This document shows, one piece after another, positions 1-6,952 of a stretch of DNA of 34,380 nucleotides. The stretch spans positions 1 to 34,380 of the forward strand of contig QHVJ01000069.1 of assembly GCA_003222275.1 (NCBI GenBank), given 5' to 3'. This stretch comes from Acidobacteriota bacterium. Its GTDB lineage: Bacteria; Acidobacteriota; Vicinamibacteria; Fen-336. The notes beneath the pieces were generated by a model. That model was not told the DNA's origin. It was given only the letters and a program-made list of their open reading frames with translations, and did no database searches. The translations under genes were made by a program, and so were the position numbers. Every line of letters begins with the position of its first letter. Position 1 is the stretch's first letter.

Positions 1-1
1 G

Positions 2-403
2 GCTTTCCGCCGCGCCGAGGAAGCAGAGAGGTTGGCCAAGGGCAAGCTGGTCTACCAGGTGACCCTCTCCAACGACAAGGTCACCTTCCCCAGAAACCGC
101 GCCAAGCTCAGCGATGACGCCAAGAAGCTGGTCGACGAGACCGTCGGCCCGGTCGTATCCGACAACCGCGGCGCCTACCTCGAGATCGAGGGCCACACCG
201 ACTCCACGGGGTCCACGTCCTACAACCGCAGGTTGGGCGAAGACCGCGCGCTGGCGGTGAGGGACTACCTGCACGACCACTATCAGATCGCCTTGAACCG
301 GATGGCGGTGATCTCCTACGGCGCCGCAAAGCCGGTGGAGGACAACAAGACACGGGCCAACCGGGCCGTGAACCGACGAGTGGTGATCAGCGTTCTCGAG
401 TGA
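2..403 (+). CDS. OmpA-family C-terminal domain protein (5' partial)
   Basis: This is the 3' end of a gene that enters from the left edge; the frame is open from base 2, and the internal TTG at 32 is not evidence of a real start. About 133 residues are visible and they form a nearly complete OmpA C-terminal domain, which binds peptidoglycan non-covalently in the periplasm. Recognisable elements are the N-terminal strand with VTFPRNRAKLS, the core LEIEGHTDSTGS, and the final helix with NRAVNRRVVISV. The Asp and Arg of HTDSTG and NRAVNRR are the usual diaminopimelate contacts. The residues before the domain (EEAERLAKGKLVYQ) look like the end of a helical linker. The missing N-terminal part could be a lipoprotein anchor, a coiled coil or a barrel, so the full architecture is unknown. 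Confidence 0.9.
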   Translation, partial: AFRRAEEAERLAKGKLVYQVTLSNDKVTFPRNRAKLSDDAKKLVDETVGPVVSDNRGAYLEIEGHTDSTGSTSYNRRLGEDRALAVRDYLHDHYQIALNRMAVISYGAAKPVEDNKTRANRAVNRRVVISVLE

Positions 404-410
404 CGGTGCA

Positions 411-441
411 GGCCGGCCGGGGTTCCCTTCCCCGGCCGGCC
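411..441. terminator. 12-bp GC hairpin between convergent genes
   Basis: GGCCGGCCGGGG (411-422) pairs perfectly with CCCCGGCCGGCC (430-441) around a 7-nt loop. It begins 7 nt after the OmpA-domain stop codon and lies downstream of both that gene and the minus-strand gene ending at 498, so it could stop transcription from both sides. It lacks a T-tract, so it is terminator-like rather than a textbook intrinsic terminator. Confidence 0.6.
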
Positions 442-497
442 GGACTTCCCCCCCGTGGCGTCCACCTCAGAACACCCAGCCCGAAGCCCACCTGGCG

Positions 498-905
498 CTA
501 GGGTTGAGGCGGCGGCTCCGGCTCGGGCATGCCCTTGTGCTTCTTCTTCTTGAGCCAGTCGATGATGGGGAGGATGTTGTAGCCCCCGCCCGGCATCGGG
601 TTCTGGATGTTGATGCCGCGGCCGTAGATCGACTGCTCGAAGTGGAAGTGCTCCCACCAATCGAACATCGCGACGTTGGGCTCGCGGCCGTGGACGTCGA
701 CGTGGGCCTCGAAGTGCGGCAGGGCGGGGACGACGAACTCGTTGCGGGGCAGGCTGAAGCCGGCGTACGGCCCCAGCTTGAGCTGGCTCTCCGGCACGGC
801 GGGGGCGGGAGTCGGCGCCGGCTTGGGATCCTCGCCCGCGGCCGCGCCTGCGAGCCCGGCGAACACGATCGCGAGCGTCATGGCCGCCGGCGCCCACCGC
901 CTCAT
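498..905 (-). CDS. Small secreted protein of unknown function
   Basis: 135 aa. The N-terminus is a clear Sec signal peptide: MRRWAP, then a hydrophobic stretch to about residue 20 ending AGAAAGE, giving probable cleavage near residue 23. A Pro/Ala-rich linker follows (about 25-38). The mature part is rich in aromatic residues and His, with FDWWEHFHFEQSIYGRGINIQNP as a distinctive segment, and then a Lys-rich run (WLKKKKHKG) and a Pro/Glu tail. No family is recognised. The amino-acid composition and signal peptide favour this strand over the overlapping plus-strand frame. It is convergent with the OmpA-domain gene and divergent from the Spy/CpxP-like gene, so it is probably an independent unit with an envelope location. 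The ribosome binding site is weak. Confidence 0.7.
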   Translation of the reverse strand: MRRWAPAAMTLAIVFAGLAGAAAGEDPKPAPTPAPAVPESQLKLGPYAGFSLPRNEFVVPALPHFEAHVDVHGREPNVAMFDWWEHFHFEQSIYGRGINIQNPMPGGGYNILPIIDWLKKKKHKGMPEPEPPPQP

Positions 906-1022
906 GGCTTCACTCTAATCCGGGCTGGACTCGCTGCCAACCACGGGGCCGCGCTGGCGTGCGCGGTGCCGGCCCTCCGCGCCGCGCGCATCGACGCCGC
1001 GGTCGCCCTGCGCGACGAGTAG

Positions 1023-1038
1023 CTTCACAAAACTTCAT
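1023..1038. promoter_or_regulatory. CTTCA direct repeat, possible response-regulator site
   Basis: CTTCAC (1023-1028) and CTTCAT (1033-1038) are direct repeats with a 10-bp period. They lie between the divergent genes starting at 905 and 1125, upstream of the Spy/CpxP-like gene. OmpR/PhoB-type regulators usually bind direct hexamer repeats about 10-11 bp apart, and such a regulator is encoded at 1845-2537. The assignment is by form and position only; the repeat is short and could be chance. Confidence 0.3.
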
Positions 1039-1124
1039 GTGCCGGACACAGGCGCGAAATGGGCGCGGCCTACTTTGTCTTTCATGAGGCCGGGCCGGGG
1101 CCACGGCCGGAGGTGGAGGACGAG

Positions 1125-1667
1125 ATGGAAGACCAGAAACAAGACGGCGAGGGCCAGAAGTCCGCGCGGCGGCGACGAATCCTGTACGCGCTGATGGGAT
1201 CGGCCGCGCTGGCCGCGGCCGTGGCCGTCGCCGTGGGCGCCCAGCCGCTGCGGGCCGCCATCCAGGAAGGGGGAGGCTTCCACCGCCCGTGGAGAGGCGG
1301 CTGGAGCCATCACCGCATGACGCCGGAGGTGGCCAAGGAGCACGCGCAGATCGCGGCGAAGTGGGCGCTGCGTGGGATCGACGCGAACGAGGTGCAGCAG
1401 GAGAAGGTGAACAAGGTCCTGGGCGGCGCCATCGATGACCTGTTCCGTCTCAAGGAGCAGCATCAGGCCAACCGGGAGGCCTTCGCGGCCCAGCTCGGAG
1501 GGGCTTCGATCGACCGCGCCGCGCTGGAGGAGATCCGCAAGTCGGAGATGGCCCTGGCCGACGAGGCCTCGCGGCGCTTCGTGCAGGCGCTGGCCGACGT
1601 GGCCGAGGTCCTCACGCCCGAGCAGCGCCAGCAACTGCTCGACCACGTGCACCGGCACGGACGCTGA
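1125..1667 (+). CDS. Spy/CpxP-like periplasmic stress protein
   Basis: 180 aa from the ATG at 1125, chosen because AGGTGGAGGA ends 4 nt upstream; an in-frame ATG at 1059 would add an implausible leader without a better site. After a basic stretch (KSARRRR) one hydrophobic segment (about residues 19-40) acts as signal or anchor. A His/Gly-rich linker follows and then a long, highly charged helical region ending in LTPEQRQQLLDHVHRHGR. The LTPEQR signature and the all-helical, Met/Gln-rich body are typical of the Spy/CpxP/LTXXQ family of periplasmic chaperone or stress-sensing proteins. It sits directly upstream of an OmpR-type regulator and a histidine kinase, as in Cpx-like systems, where the periplasmic protein restrains the kinase. 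That functional link is inferred from order alone. Confidence 0.72.
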   Translation: MEDQKQDGEGQKSARRRRILYALMGSAALAAAVAVAVGAQPLRAAIQEGGGFHRPWRGGWSHHRMTPEVAKEHAQIAAKWALRGIDANEVQQEKVNKVLGGAIDDLFRLKEQHQANREAFAAQLGGASIDRAALEEIRKSEMALADEASRRFVQALADVAEVLTPEQRQQLLDHVHRHGR

Positions 1668-1689
1668 TCCCGCGCGGCGAAGGGGGGGT

Positions 1690-1714
1690 CTGGGGGGCGC
1701 GGAGTGCCCCCCAG
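1690..1714 (+). terminator. G-rich hairpin after the Spy/CpxP-like gene
   Basis: CTGGGGGGC (1690-1698) pairs with GCCCCCCAG (1706-1714) around a 7-nt loop, 22 nt after the stop codon. Its 3' arm forms the start of the 44-bp tandem repeat. It has the position of a terminator but no T-tract. Confidence 0.45.
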
Positions 1715-1794
1715 CTTGATGTGCTCACGCGGGATTCATTCCCGCGTGAGCCCCCCAGCTTGATGTGCTCACGCGGGATTCATTCCCGCGTGAG
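1707..1794. repeat. Perfect 44-bp tandem repeat with TTCAT-loop palindromes
   Basis: Two identical 44-bp units lie head to tail (1707-1750 and 1751-1794). Each contains an 11-bp perfect palindrome (12 with the flanking G-C pair): arm CTCACGCGGGA, loop TTCAT, then the complementary arm (1724-1734/1740-1750 and 1768-1778/1784-1794). The element is non-coding, between the Spy/CpxP-like gene and the response regulator. A third palindrome with the same TTCAT loop occurs at 21521-21553, so this looks like a dispersed REP-like family. Confidence 0.85.
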
Positions 1795-1801
1795 CGAAGA
1801 C

Positions 1802-1826
1802 CCCGGCGGAGGATTTCTCCGCCGGG
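1802..1826. repeat. 10-bp hairpin just upstream of the response regulator
   Basis: CCCGGCGGAG (1802-1811) pairs perfectly with CTCCGCCGGG (1817-1826), loop GATTT, ending 18 nt before the ATG at 1845. It follows directly after the tandem palindromes. It could be a terminator for the upstream unit, an RNA structure near the regulator's start, or another member of the palindrome family with a changed loop. Confidence 0.55.
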
Positions 1827-1844
1827 CGCAGTACCATCCTGACG

Positions 1845-2537
1845 ATGGCGCCGCGCATCCTGATGATCGAAGACGACGAGCGGCTGGCCGCGATGGTGTC
1901 GGAGTACCTCGCGACGAGCGGTCTCCAGGTGACGGTGGCGCCGCGGGCCGATCGCGGCCTCTCGCTCCTCGCCAAGGGCGGCTTCGAGGCCGTGCTCCTC
2001 GACGTCATGCTGCCCGACGCCGACGGCTTCGAGGTCTGCCGCCGCATCCGGGCCGGCTCGGACGTGCCCGTGCTCATGCTCACCGCGCGCGGCGACGACA
2101 CGGACCGCATCGTCGGCCTCGAGCTGGGCGCCGACGACTATCTGCCCAAGCCCTTCAACCCGCGCGAGCTGCTCGCGCGCCTGCGGGCGATCCTGCGGCG
2201 GCGCGCCGCCGGTCCCGAGCGCCGGGCCGTCCTTCGCTTCGGCCGCCTGGAGATCGACCGCGAAGCGCGCCGGGTCCGCCTCGACGGGCGCGACCGCTCG
2301 CTGACCAGCCACCAGTTCGACCTCCTGGTGGCGCTGGCGGAGAGCGCCGGCCGCGTCCTCTCCCGCGATTCGCTCATGGAGCGCGTGCGGGGCGACGCCC
2401 TCGAAGCCTACGACCGGAGCATCGACGTCCACATCTCGCGGATCCGGGTGGCCATCGAGGACGACGTGCGCCACCCGCGGCGGATCGTCACCGTGCGCGG
2501 CGCGGGTTACGTATTCGCCCGCGCGCAGGACGAGTAG
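1845..2537 (+). CDS. OmpR/CpxR-family response regulator
   Basis: 230 aa. The receiver domain spans about residues 4-115, with the acidic pair at MIEDDE, the phospho-acceptor Asp53 in LLDVMLPD, the switch Thr in LMLTARG and the conserved Lys in LPKPFNP. A winged-helix Trans_reg_C domain follows (about 130-228) with DLLVALAESAGRVLSRD, SIDVHISRIR and the VRGAGYVF wing. Length and layout are those of a standard OmpR-type regulator. The kinase gene begins 15 nt downstream, so the two form one transcript. The ribosome binding site is weak and the leader contains three palindromes. Its targets are likely to include the Spy/CpxP-like gene upstream; this is inference. Confidence 0.93.
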   Translation: MAPRILMIEDDERLAAMVSEYLATSGLQVTVAPRADRGLSLLAKGGFEAVLLDVMLPDADGFEVCRRIRAGSDVPVLMLTARGDDTDRIVGLELGADDYLPKPFNPRELLARLRAILRRRAAGPERRAVLRFGRLEIDREARRVRLDGRDRSLTSHQFDLLVALAESAGRVLSRDSLMERVRGDALEAYDRSIDVHISRIRVAIEDDVRHPRRIVTVRGAGYVFARAQDE

Positions 2538-2552
2538 CGTGGCGAGACGCTG

Positions 2553-3800
2553 ATGCGGCGCCTCTATCTCCAGGTCTACGTCGCCTTCGTGGCCATCCTC
2601 GCGGTGTTCGCGGCCCTGACCGCCACCTTGTGGCACTTGCGGGGACCCAGCCCCCAGGATCAGCAGTTGCTCGAGGGGGCGGCGGCGGTCGTCGCGGAAC
2701 GGCTGCCGTCCGGCTCCCGCGCCGAGCAGGAGGCGTCGCTGCGCGGGCTGGCCGCTCCGCTTCGGCTGAACCTCTCTCTGTGGAGCGCCGACGGGCAGCC
2801 CCTGGCCTCCGCCGGCGAGCCGCTTCCCTTTCCGGGCCGCAACCGGGACGAGAGCGGGTGGATGTCCGCCCGCGGCGGTCCGGTCGGGTTCCTGCGCCTG
2901 CCCGACGGCCGCTGGCTCGTCGCGCGCCAGAAGCATCGGCGGGTGGAGCACGTCGGGTTGCTGGCCGTTCTCGCCGCCCTGGCGGTGGCGGTGGCCATCG
3001 GCGCCTATCCCGTCGCCCGGCGGCTGACGCGCCGGCTGGAGCGGCTGCGGGCGGGGGTGGAGGGCCTGGGGGCGGGCGACTTCCACGCCCGCGTGCCCGT
3101 GGAAGGCCGCGACGAGGTGGCGGTCCTGGCCCAGACCTTCAATCGCGCGGCCGACCGGATCGAGGCCCTGGTGGGCGCGCAGCGTACCCTGCTCGCGAGC
3201 GCGTCGCACGAGCTGCGCTCGCCGCTGGCCCGCATCCGGGTGGCGCTCGAGCTCATGGGGGCGGGGAGACCCGACCTCCGCGACCCTGTCGCGCGCGACA
3301 TCGCGGAGCTCGACGACCTGATCGGCGAGCTGCTGCTCGCCAGCCGCCTGGAGACGGTGGAGCAGCTCGAGCACAGCGAGGAAGTGGACCTGCTCGGCCT
3401 GGTGGCCGAGGAGGCGGCGCGCGCGCAGGCGGCGGTGTCGGGCCAGGCGGTGGTCATTCGGGGCGACGCCAAGCTGCTGCGCCGTCTCGTGCGCAACCTG
3501 CTCGAGAACGCGGTCCGGCACGGCGCGGCGCCGGTGGAGGCCTTCGTGGAGGCCGCCGGCGGCGGGGCGCGGCTGCGCGTCTGCGACCGCGGCCCGGGCG
3601 TCCCGGAGCCCGAGCGCGAGCGCATCTTCGCGCCCTTCTACCGGCCGTCCTCGCGCCCGCCCGGGGCGGCCGGCTCCGGGCTCGGCCTCGCCCTCGTGCG
3701 TCAGATCGCGCGCCGGCACGGCGGCGAGGCGCGCTACGTCGCGCGCGAGGGCGGCGGAAGCTGCTTCGAGGTGGAGCTGCCTTCAGTGCGAGGGAGATAG
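2553..3800 (+). CDS. Sensor histidine kinase (CpxA/EnvZ-like layout)
   Basis: 415 aa inner-membrane kinase. A first membrane segment lies at about residues 7-27 (YVAFVAILAVFAALTATLW). A periplasmic sensor of about 100 residues follows, then a second membrane segment near 132-152. A HAMP domain comes next, then the HisKA domain with ASHELRSPLARIR, in which His219 is the phospho-acceptor. The HATPase domain shows the N box (RLVRNLLENAVRHG), G1 box (VCDRGPGVPE), F box (IFAPFYRP) and G2 box (GSGLGLALVRQI). All catalytic motifs are present, so it should be active. It pairs with the regulator ending 15 nt upstream. Its last 18 bp overlap the 3' end of the convergent MDR dehydrogenase gene. The sensed signal is unknown. 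Confidence 0.93.
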   Translation: MRRLYLQVYVAFVAILAVFAALTATLWHLRGPSPQDQQLLEGAAAVVAERLPSGSRAEQEASLRGLAAPLRLNLSLWSADGQPLASAGEPLPFPGRNRDESGWMSARGGPVGFLRLPDGRWLVARQKHRRVEHVGLLAVLAALAVAVAIGAYPVARRLTRRLERLRAGVEGLGAGDFHARVPVEGRDEVAVLAQTFNRAADRIEALVGAQRTLLASASHELRSPLARIRVALELMGAGRPDLRDPVARDIAELDDLIGELLLASRLETVEQLEHSEEVDLLGLVAEEAARAQAAVSGQAVVIRGDAKLLRRLVRNLLENAVRHGAAPVEAFVEAAGGGARLRVCDRGPGVPEPERERIFAPFYRPSSRPPGAAGSGLGLALVRQIARRHGGEARYVAREGGGSCFEVELPSVRGR

Positions 3801-4817
3801 CACCAGGCGCCCGGCCACGCGCCGCTTCTCCAGGCGGTCGTGGGCGCGCGCGGCATCGCTCAGCGGCAGCACCTCGGAAACCCACGGGCGGATGGTGCGG
3901 CTCGCCACCAGACGGAACGCCTCCTCCAGCTCCGAGAACGTGGTCGCGTAGGCGCCGAGGATCTCCAGCTCCTTGACGATCACGAGCCCGGGGTTGATCT
4001 CGACGGAGGCCGTCTTCAGGTTGCCGACGACCACCAGCCGGCCACCGGGGGCGAGGGCCTTCAGCGTTTCCGCGAAGGTCAGGCTGCCGACGATCTCGAT
4101 GGCCACCTGCGCTCCCTCGCCGCCGGTACGCCGGCGGGCCTCGGAGGCGAAGCGCAGATCGGGGGAGACGATCACCTCGTGCGCGCCCGCCGCCTGCAGC
4201 GCCGCCGCTTTCTCCGCGGTCGACGTGACCGCGAGCACGCGGGCACCGTCGTGGCGGGCGAGCTGCACGGCCTGCAGGCCCACGCCGCCGGTGGCGCCCG
4301 TGATGAGGACCGTCTCGCCCGCGGTAATGCGGCCGCGGGTGCGCACGCAGTGCACGGCGGTGCCGGTGGTGCAGCAGGTGGTCGCCGCCACTTCCCAGGG
4401 CAGGCCGTGGGGCACCCGGCCGAGGCCGGCCACCGGCGCCGTCATGTAAGCGGCGTAGCCGCCGGGAATCTCCTCGCCGAAGAAGCGCGCATCGCGCTTG
4501 CAGAGGCTGCGCCGGCCGGCCTGGCAATACGAGCATTCACCGCAGGAGAGGCGCTGCAGCGTGGCCGCGCGGTCGCCGATCACCCATCCCGTCACGCCGT
4601 CACCGACCGCGACGACCTCGCCGGCCGCCTCGTGGCCGAGGATCGCCGGCACCTTCGTCCGGGGGAGGTTGCCGCGCCGGTTGATGACGTCGTGGAAGCA
4701 CACGCCGCAGGCCTTGACCTGTAGCAGCACCTCGCCGTGGCCGGGTGTCGGGTCGGGGACGACCTCCGGCTTCAGGTTGTCGGGATCGCCGAACGCCCTC
4801 AACACCACCGCCTGCAT
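3783..4817 (-). CDS. Zinc-dependent MDR alcohol dehydrogenase/reductase
   Basis: 344 aa, full length for the medium-chain dehydrogenase/reductase family. The GroES-like N-terminal half has the catalytic zinc site (Cys40 in ACGVCFHD, His62-Glu63 in GHEAAGEV) and the structural zinc lobe with four cysteines at 92, 95, 98 and 106 (CGECSYC, then RSLC). The Rossmann half shows GATGGVGLQAVQLA for NAD(P) binding, and ends with the usual DAARAHDRLEKRRVAGRLVL. Alcohol, quinone or enoyl-CoA-type substrates are all possible. Because it follows the acyl-CoA operon on the same strand, 155 bp downstream of the CoA-transferase beta gene, a role on a short-chain CoA ester or derived alcohol is plausible but not shown. 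The repeat between them may separate the two transcripts. Confidence 0.88.
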   Translation of the reverse strand: MQAVVLRAFGDPDNLKPEVVPDPTPGHGEVLLQVKACGVCFHDVINRRGNLPRTKVPAILGHEAAGEVVAVGDGVTGWVIGDRAATLQRLSCGECSYCQAGRRSLCKRDARFFGEEIPGGYAAYMTAPVAGLGRVPHGLPWEVAATTCCTTGTAVHCVRTRGRITAGETVLITGATGGVGLQAVQLARHDGARVLAVTSTAEKAAALQAAGAHEVIVSPDLRFASEARRRTGGEGAQVAIEIVGSLTFAETLKALAPGGRLVVVGNLKTASVEINPGLVIVKELEILGAYATTFSELEEAFRLVASRTIRPWVSEVLPLSDAARAHDRLEKRRVAGRLVLSPSH

Positions 4818-4845
4818 CAGTCCTCCCTAGAAACGGCAACGGATT

Positions 4846-4966
4846 CAACGCAGAGGCCGCAGAGAACACGCAGAGACCGCGGAGACCAGAACGGACGACG
4901 AAGTATTCGTTGGCTTCTCATGTCCTCTGCGGCCTCGGCGGACCCTCTGCGGCCTCTGCGTGGAAA
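4846..4966. repeat. CGCAGAG/CTCTGCG inverted-repeat element, copy 1
   Basis: The outer arms are a perfect 17-bp inverted repeat: 4848-4864 (ACGCAGAGGCCGCAGAG) and 4945-4961. Inside are degenerate copies of the same CGCAGAG unit (ACGCAGAGACCGCGGAG at 4868-4884 and CTCTGCGGCCTCGGCGGA at 4925-4942), around a more AT-rich centre. It fills most of the 155-bp space between the CoA-transferase beta gene and the MDR gene. A second member of the same family lies at 33567-33650. Confidence 0.85.
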
Positions 4967-4972
4967 AGCAAG

Positions 4973-5710
4973 CTAGCCGACCAGCCTTTCGCGGAGGCCG
5001 TCGGCGTCGATGGTCCGGATCGCCCGCACGTACTCCGCGGAGGGGGCCGGTGTCACCGGCAGCGGGTCCGCGACCGCGTGCTCGAAGCCGGTGCGGTCGG
5101 AGATCGTTTCCTCGCTCGCCCACGGATGGCGGGCGACGAGCCGCGCGCCTTCGACGCCCAGCTCGAACACGCCGAGGTCCGTGATGAGCCGCGTCCGGCG
5201 CCCGGGATCGGTGGTCGAGGCCACCTGGACCCTGTCCACGAGGTTGCGACGCGACTGCTTGCCCACCACCAGCACCGGCCGCTGCACCCACCGCCGGAGC
5301 GTGGCCGCGCCCGCGACCCCGGGGAACTTCACCTTCGGCCGGTCGAGCGTGCCGGCGGCGGTGAGGTTGGTGTCGCCACGGCCGTCCACCTCCGCCGCGC
5401 CGAAGAACATCAGGTCCACGCGCCCGCGACGCGCGTGATCGAACAGGTCGGGGATCGTCACCTCGCCCGCGCGCCCGTCGAGGTACGCGAGGTCCTCCGA
5501 GGAGAGCCGCAGGCGCGTGATCTCCGGATCGAGCGCGCCGACGCAGGCGAGATAGCGAAGGTTGGGGGCGTGGGTGGAGCGCGCCACCGCGATGGCGAGG
5601 ATGGCCAGCGGCGAGGCGACGCCGGTGGCGACGACCGCGCCGTCCGCGATCTCGCGGGCCATGGCCGCCACCACCGTCTCCGCCCGGGTGGGCATGGACT
5701 CGGCCAGCAT
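4973..5710 (-). CDS. CoA-transferase family I beta subunit (GctB/IpdB-like), catalytic Glu absent
   Basis: 245 aa. The start is the ATG at 5710, which overlaps the alpha-subunit stop (TAATG). Family features include the N-terminal TRAETVVAAMAREI, then PNLRYLACVGALDPE, DLMFFGAAEVDGRGDTNL, PKVKFPGVAGAA and the RLITDLGVFEL segment. This is the layout of the glutaconate CoA-transferase beta/IpdB group. In true family I transferases an Glu in an E-x-G motif near residue 54 carries the CoA thioester; here that position reads A-C56-V-G58. Cys56 replaces it, so CoA transfer by the normal route is doubtful. The mycobacterial IpdAB enzyme, also lacking this Glu, hydrolyses a ring of a steroid CoA ester, which makes a hydrolase or retro-Claisen role a fair alternative. 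The partner is the alpha subunit upstream. Confidence 0.85.
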   Translation of the reverse strand: MLAESMPTRAETVVAAMAREIADGAVVATGVASPLAILAIAVARSTHAPNLRYLACVGALDPEITRLRLSSEDLAYLDGRAGEVTIPDLFDHARRGRVDLMFFGAAEVDGRGDTNLTAAGTLDRPKVKFPGVAGAATLRRWVQRPVLVVGKQSRRNLVDRVQVASTTDPGRRTRLITDLGVFELGVEGARLVARHPWASEETISDRTGFEHAVADPLPVTPAPSAEYVRAIRTIDADGLRERLVG

Positions 5711-6546
5711 TACGCCACCTCCTTCGCCGCCGCCCGGGCCAAGTCGGCCTGGCGCCGCGGCACGCGGACCGTGGTGTCGAGGTACTCGCCCTCGCGCGAG
5801 TCCTCGGCCAGGTCCAGGTAGCGGCCGAGGTGGGCCTCGTCCGCGGGATAGAGCCCCGCGCAACCACTGGGCCACGCGCCGCACGGCTCGTCGACCACGA
5901 GGTCCACCATGAAGCCGGGGATCGTGGCCCGCGGCACGCGCGCAACCCGCTCCTCGGCGGTGGCGATGACGCGCTTCGCGGCCCCCGCGACCAGCACGTC
6001 GGTCGTCGGGTCCTCGATCCACAGGTTGCCGTCCTCGTCCGCGGCGCGGGCGTGGACGAGCGCCACGTCGGGATGGAAGGCGCGCTCCACGTGGACGGCC
6101 TCGCCCGTGAACGGGTCGGTGACCTGCGGCAGGGGATCGCGCGCGCCGAGCGCGGAGCAGTCGAAGTCGGGAACGGGCAGGAAGGGAAGGCCCATCGACG
6201 CGGCGCGGAAGCGCTGCACGAGCCGGTAGCCGTCGTGCTCGCCCCACGCGATCGTGCCCGCCTCGACCGCGCGCTTCAGGCACGGCATGGAGCGCACGCG
6301 CCCGTCGAGGGTGATCGCGGTGAACAGGAAGTCCACGCGCGACGCGGCCCCGGCCGCCACCAGCAGCTCGGAGGGAAGCGGGTTGGGCAGCGACAGGACG
6401 TGCAGGTTCTTCCGTCCCGCCCGTACGAGCGCGAAGACGAGAGCCATCGGAGCCCGGCCGAGCATGAAGCCGCCGGGCACGATGGAGGCGCCGTCGGGGA
6501 CGGAGGCGGCCGCCTCCTCCAGGCTCGTCCAGCGGGCGCGGCTCAC
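5710..6546 (-). CDS. CoA-transferase family I alpha subunit (GctA/IpdA-like)
   Basis: 278 aa from the GTG at 6546, which overlaps the DUF35 stop in GTGA. The N-terminal segment DGASIVPGGFMLGRAPMALVFALVRAG is the CoA-transferase glycine-rich entry. Family positions continue with the LPNPLPSELLVAAG and FRAASMGLPFLPVPDF segments, the latter strongly typical of the alpha subunit, and with HARAADEDGNLWIEDP. Glu104 and Arg113/Arg115 lie in the WGEHDGYRLVQRFR stretch that in IpdA-type proteins contributes active-site residues; this mapping is approximate. It must work as a heteromer with the beta subunit starting at 5710. The substrate is probably a branched or dicarboxylic short acyl-CoA, given the HMG-CoA-synthase-like and thiolase genes in the same operon; this is inference. 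Confidence 0.88.
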   Translation of the reverse strand: MSRARWTSLEEAAASVPDGASIVPGGFMLGRAPMALVFALVRAGRKNLHVLSLPNPLPSELLVAAGAASRVDFLFTAITLDGRVRSMPCLKRAVEAGTIAWGEHDGYRLVQRFRAASMGLPFLPVPDFDCSALGARDPLPQVTDPFTGEAVHVERAFHPDVALVHARAADEDGNLWIEDPTTDVLVAGAAKRVIATAEERVARVPRATIPGFMVDLVVDEPCGAWPSGCAGLYPADEAHLGRYLDLAEDSREGEYLDTTVRVPRRQADLARAAAKEVA

Positions 6547-6947
6547 GACGCCTTCCTCCGCGGCAGGATGGGACGGAACTTGTAGCCGTAGACGAGGTAG
6601 CCCTGGGCGCCGTGCTCCTGGATGCGCCGCGTCACCATCTCCACGGGCAGGCCGATCATCACGTCCTCGGGGTCGACGTCGGTGAGCTGGGCGGTGAGGA
6701 GGAGGCCTTCCTCGAGCTGGACGAGCGCGACGAGGTAGGGCGAGGCGAAGCCGCGCGGGGCCGGACCCACCTCCGCGTGCGAGTAGACCGTACCGCGGCC
6801 GGAGAGACGGTGCGGCTCGAGCGTCCGCGCGCGGCAGATGCGGCACGTGGTGCGCGCGGGGAACTGCACGGCCTGGCACGAGGTGCAGCGCTGTCCTTCG
6901 AGCCGGTAGTAGGCCGATCGCAGGCGGTGATAGCGGGCGAGATCCAT
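6543..6947 (-). CDS. DUF35 zinc-ribbon/OB-fold acyl-CoA-binding protein
   Basis: 134 aa. A rubredoxin-like zinc ribbon is formed by Cys21, Cys24, Cys35 and Cys38 (CTSCQAVQFPARTTCRIC), followed by an OB-fold beginning near residue 45 (GRGTVYSHAEVG, YLVALVQLEEG, LTAQLTDVDPEDVMIGLPVEM). In archaea this family bridges acetoacetyl-CoA thiolase and HMG-CoA synthase and holds the shared CoA arm so that the intermediate is channelled. The gene lies 5 nt after the thiolase stop and overlaps the CoA-transferase alpha gene by 4 nt. Its order behind a synthase and thiolase of the matching type strongly suggests the same three-protein complex. The start is the only ATG giving the complete domain. Confidence 0.92.
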   Translation of the reverse strand: MDLARYHRLRSAYYRLEGQRCTSCQAVQFPARTTCRICRARTLEPHRLSGRGTVYSHAEVGPAPRGFASPYLVALVQLEEGLLLTAQLTDVDPEDVMIGLPVEMVTRRIQEHGAQGYLVYGYKFRPILPRRKAS

Positions 6948-6952
6948 TTGTC

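Noticed and set aside
504..1022. Plus-strand open frame of 172 codons opposite the small secreted protein
   Set aside because: The minus-strand product has a signal peptide and natural composition; this frame does not.
1721..3976. Plus-strand open frame of 751 codons across the two-component genes
   Set aside because: Frame-shifted shadow of the regulator and kinase; Arg/Gly/Pro-rich without folds, and it would begin inside the tandem repeat.
4846..4966. CRISPR array or tRNA-like structure in the CGCAGAG element
   Set aside because: The units are inverted, not direct with spacers, and no cas gene or cloverleaf is present. It is better described as an inverted-repeat family.
4973..6283. Extended start of the CoA-transferase beta gene giving 436 codons
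   Set aside because: The extension reads through the alpha gene in another frame; the ATG at 5710 overlaps the alpha stop and starts the true domain.
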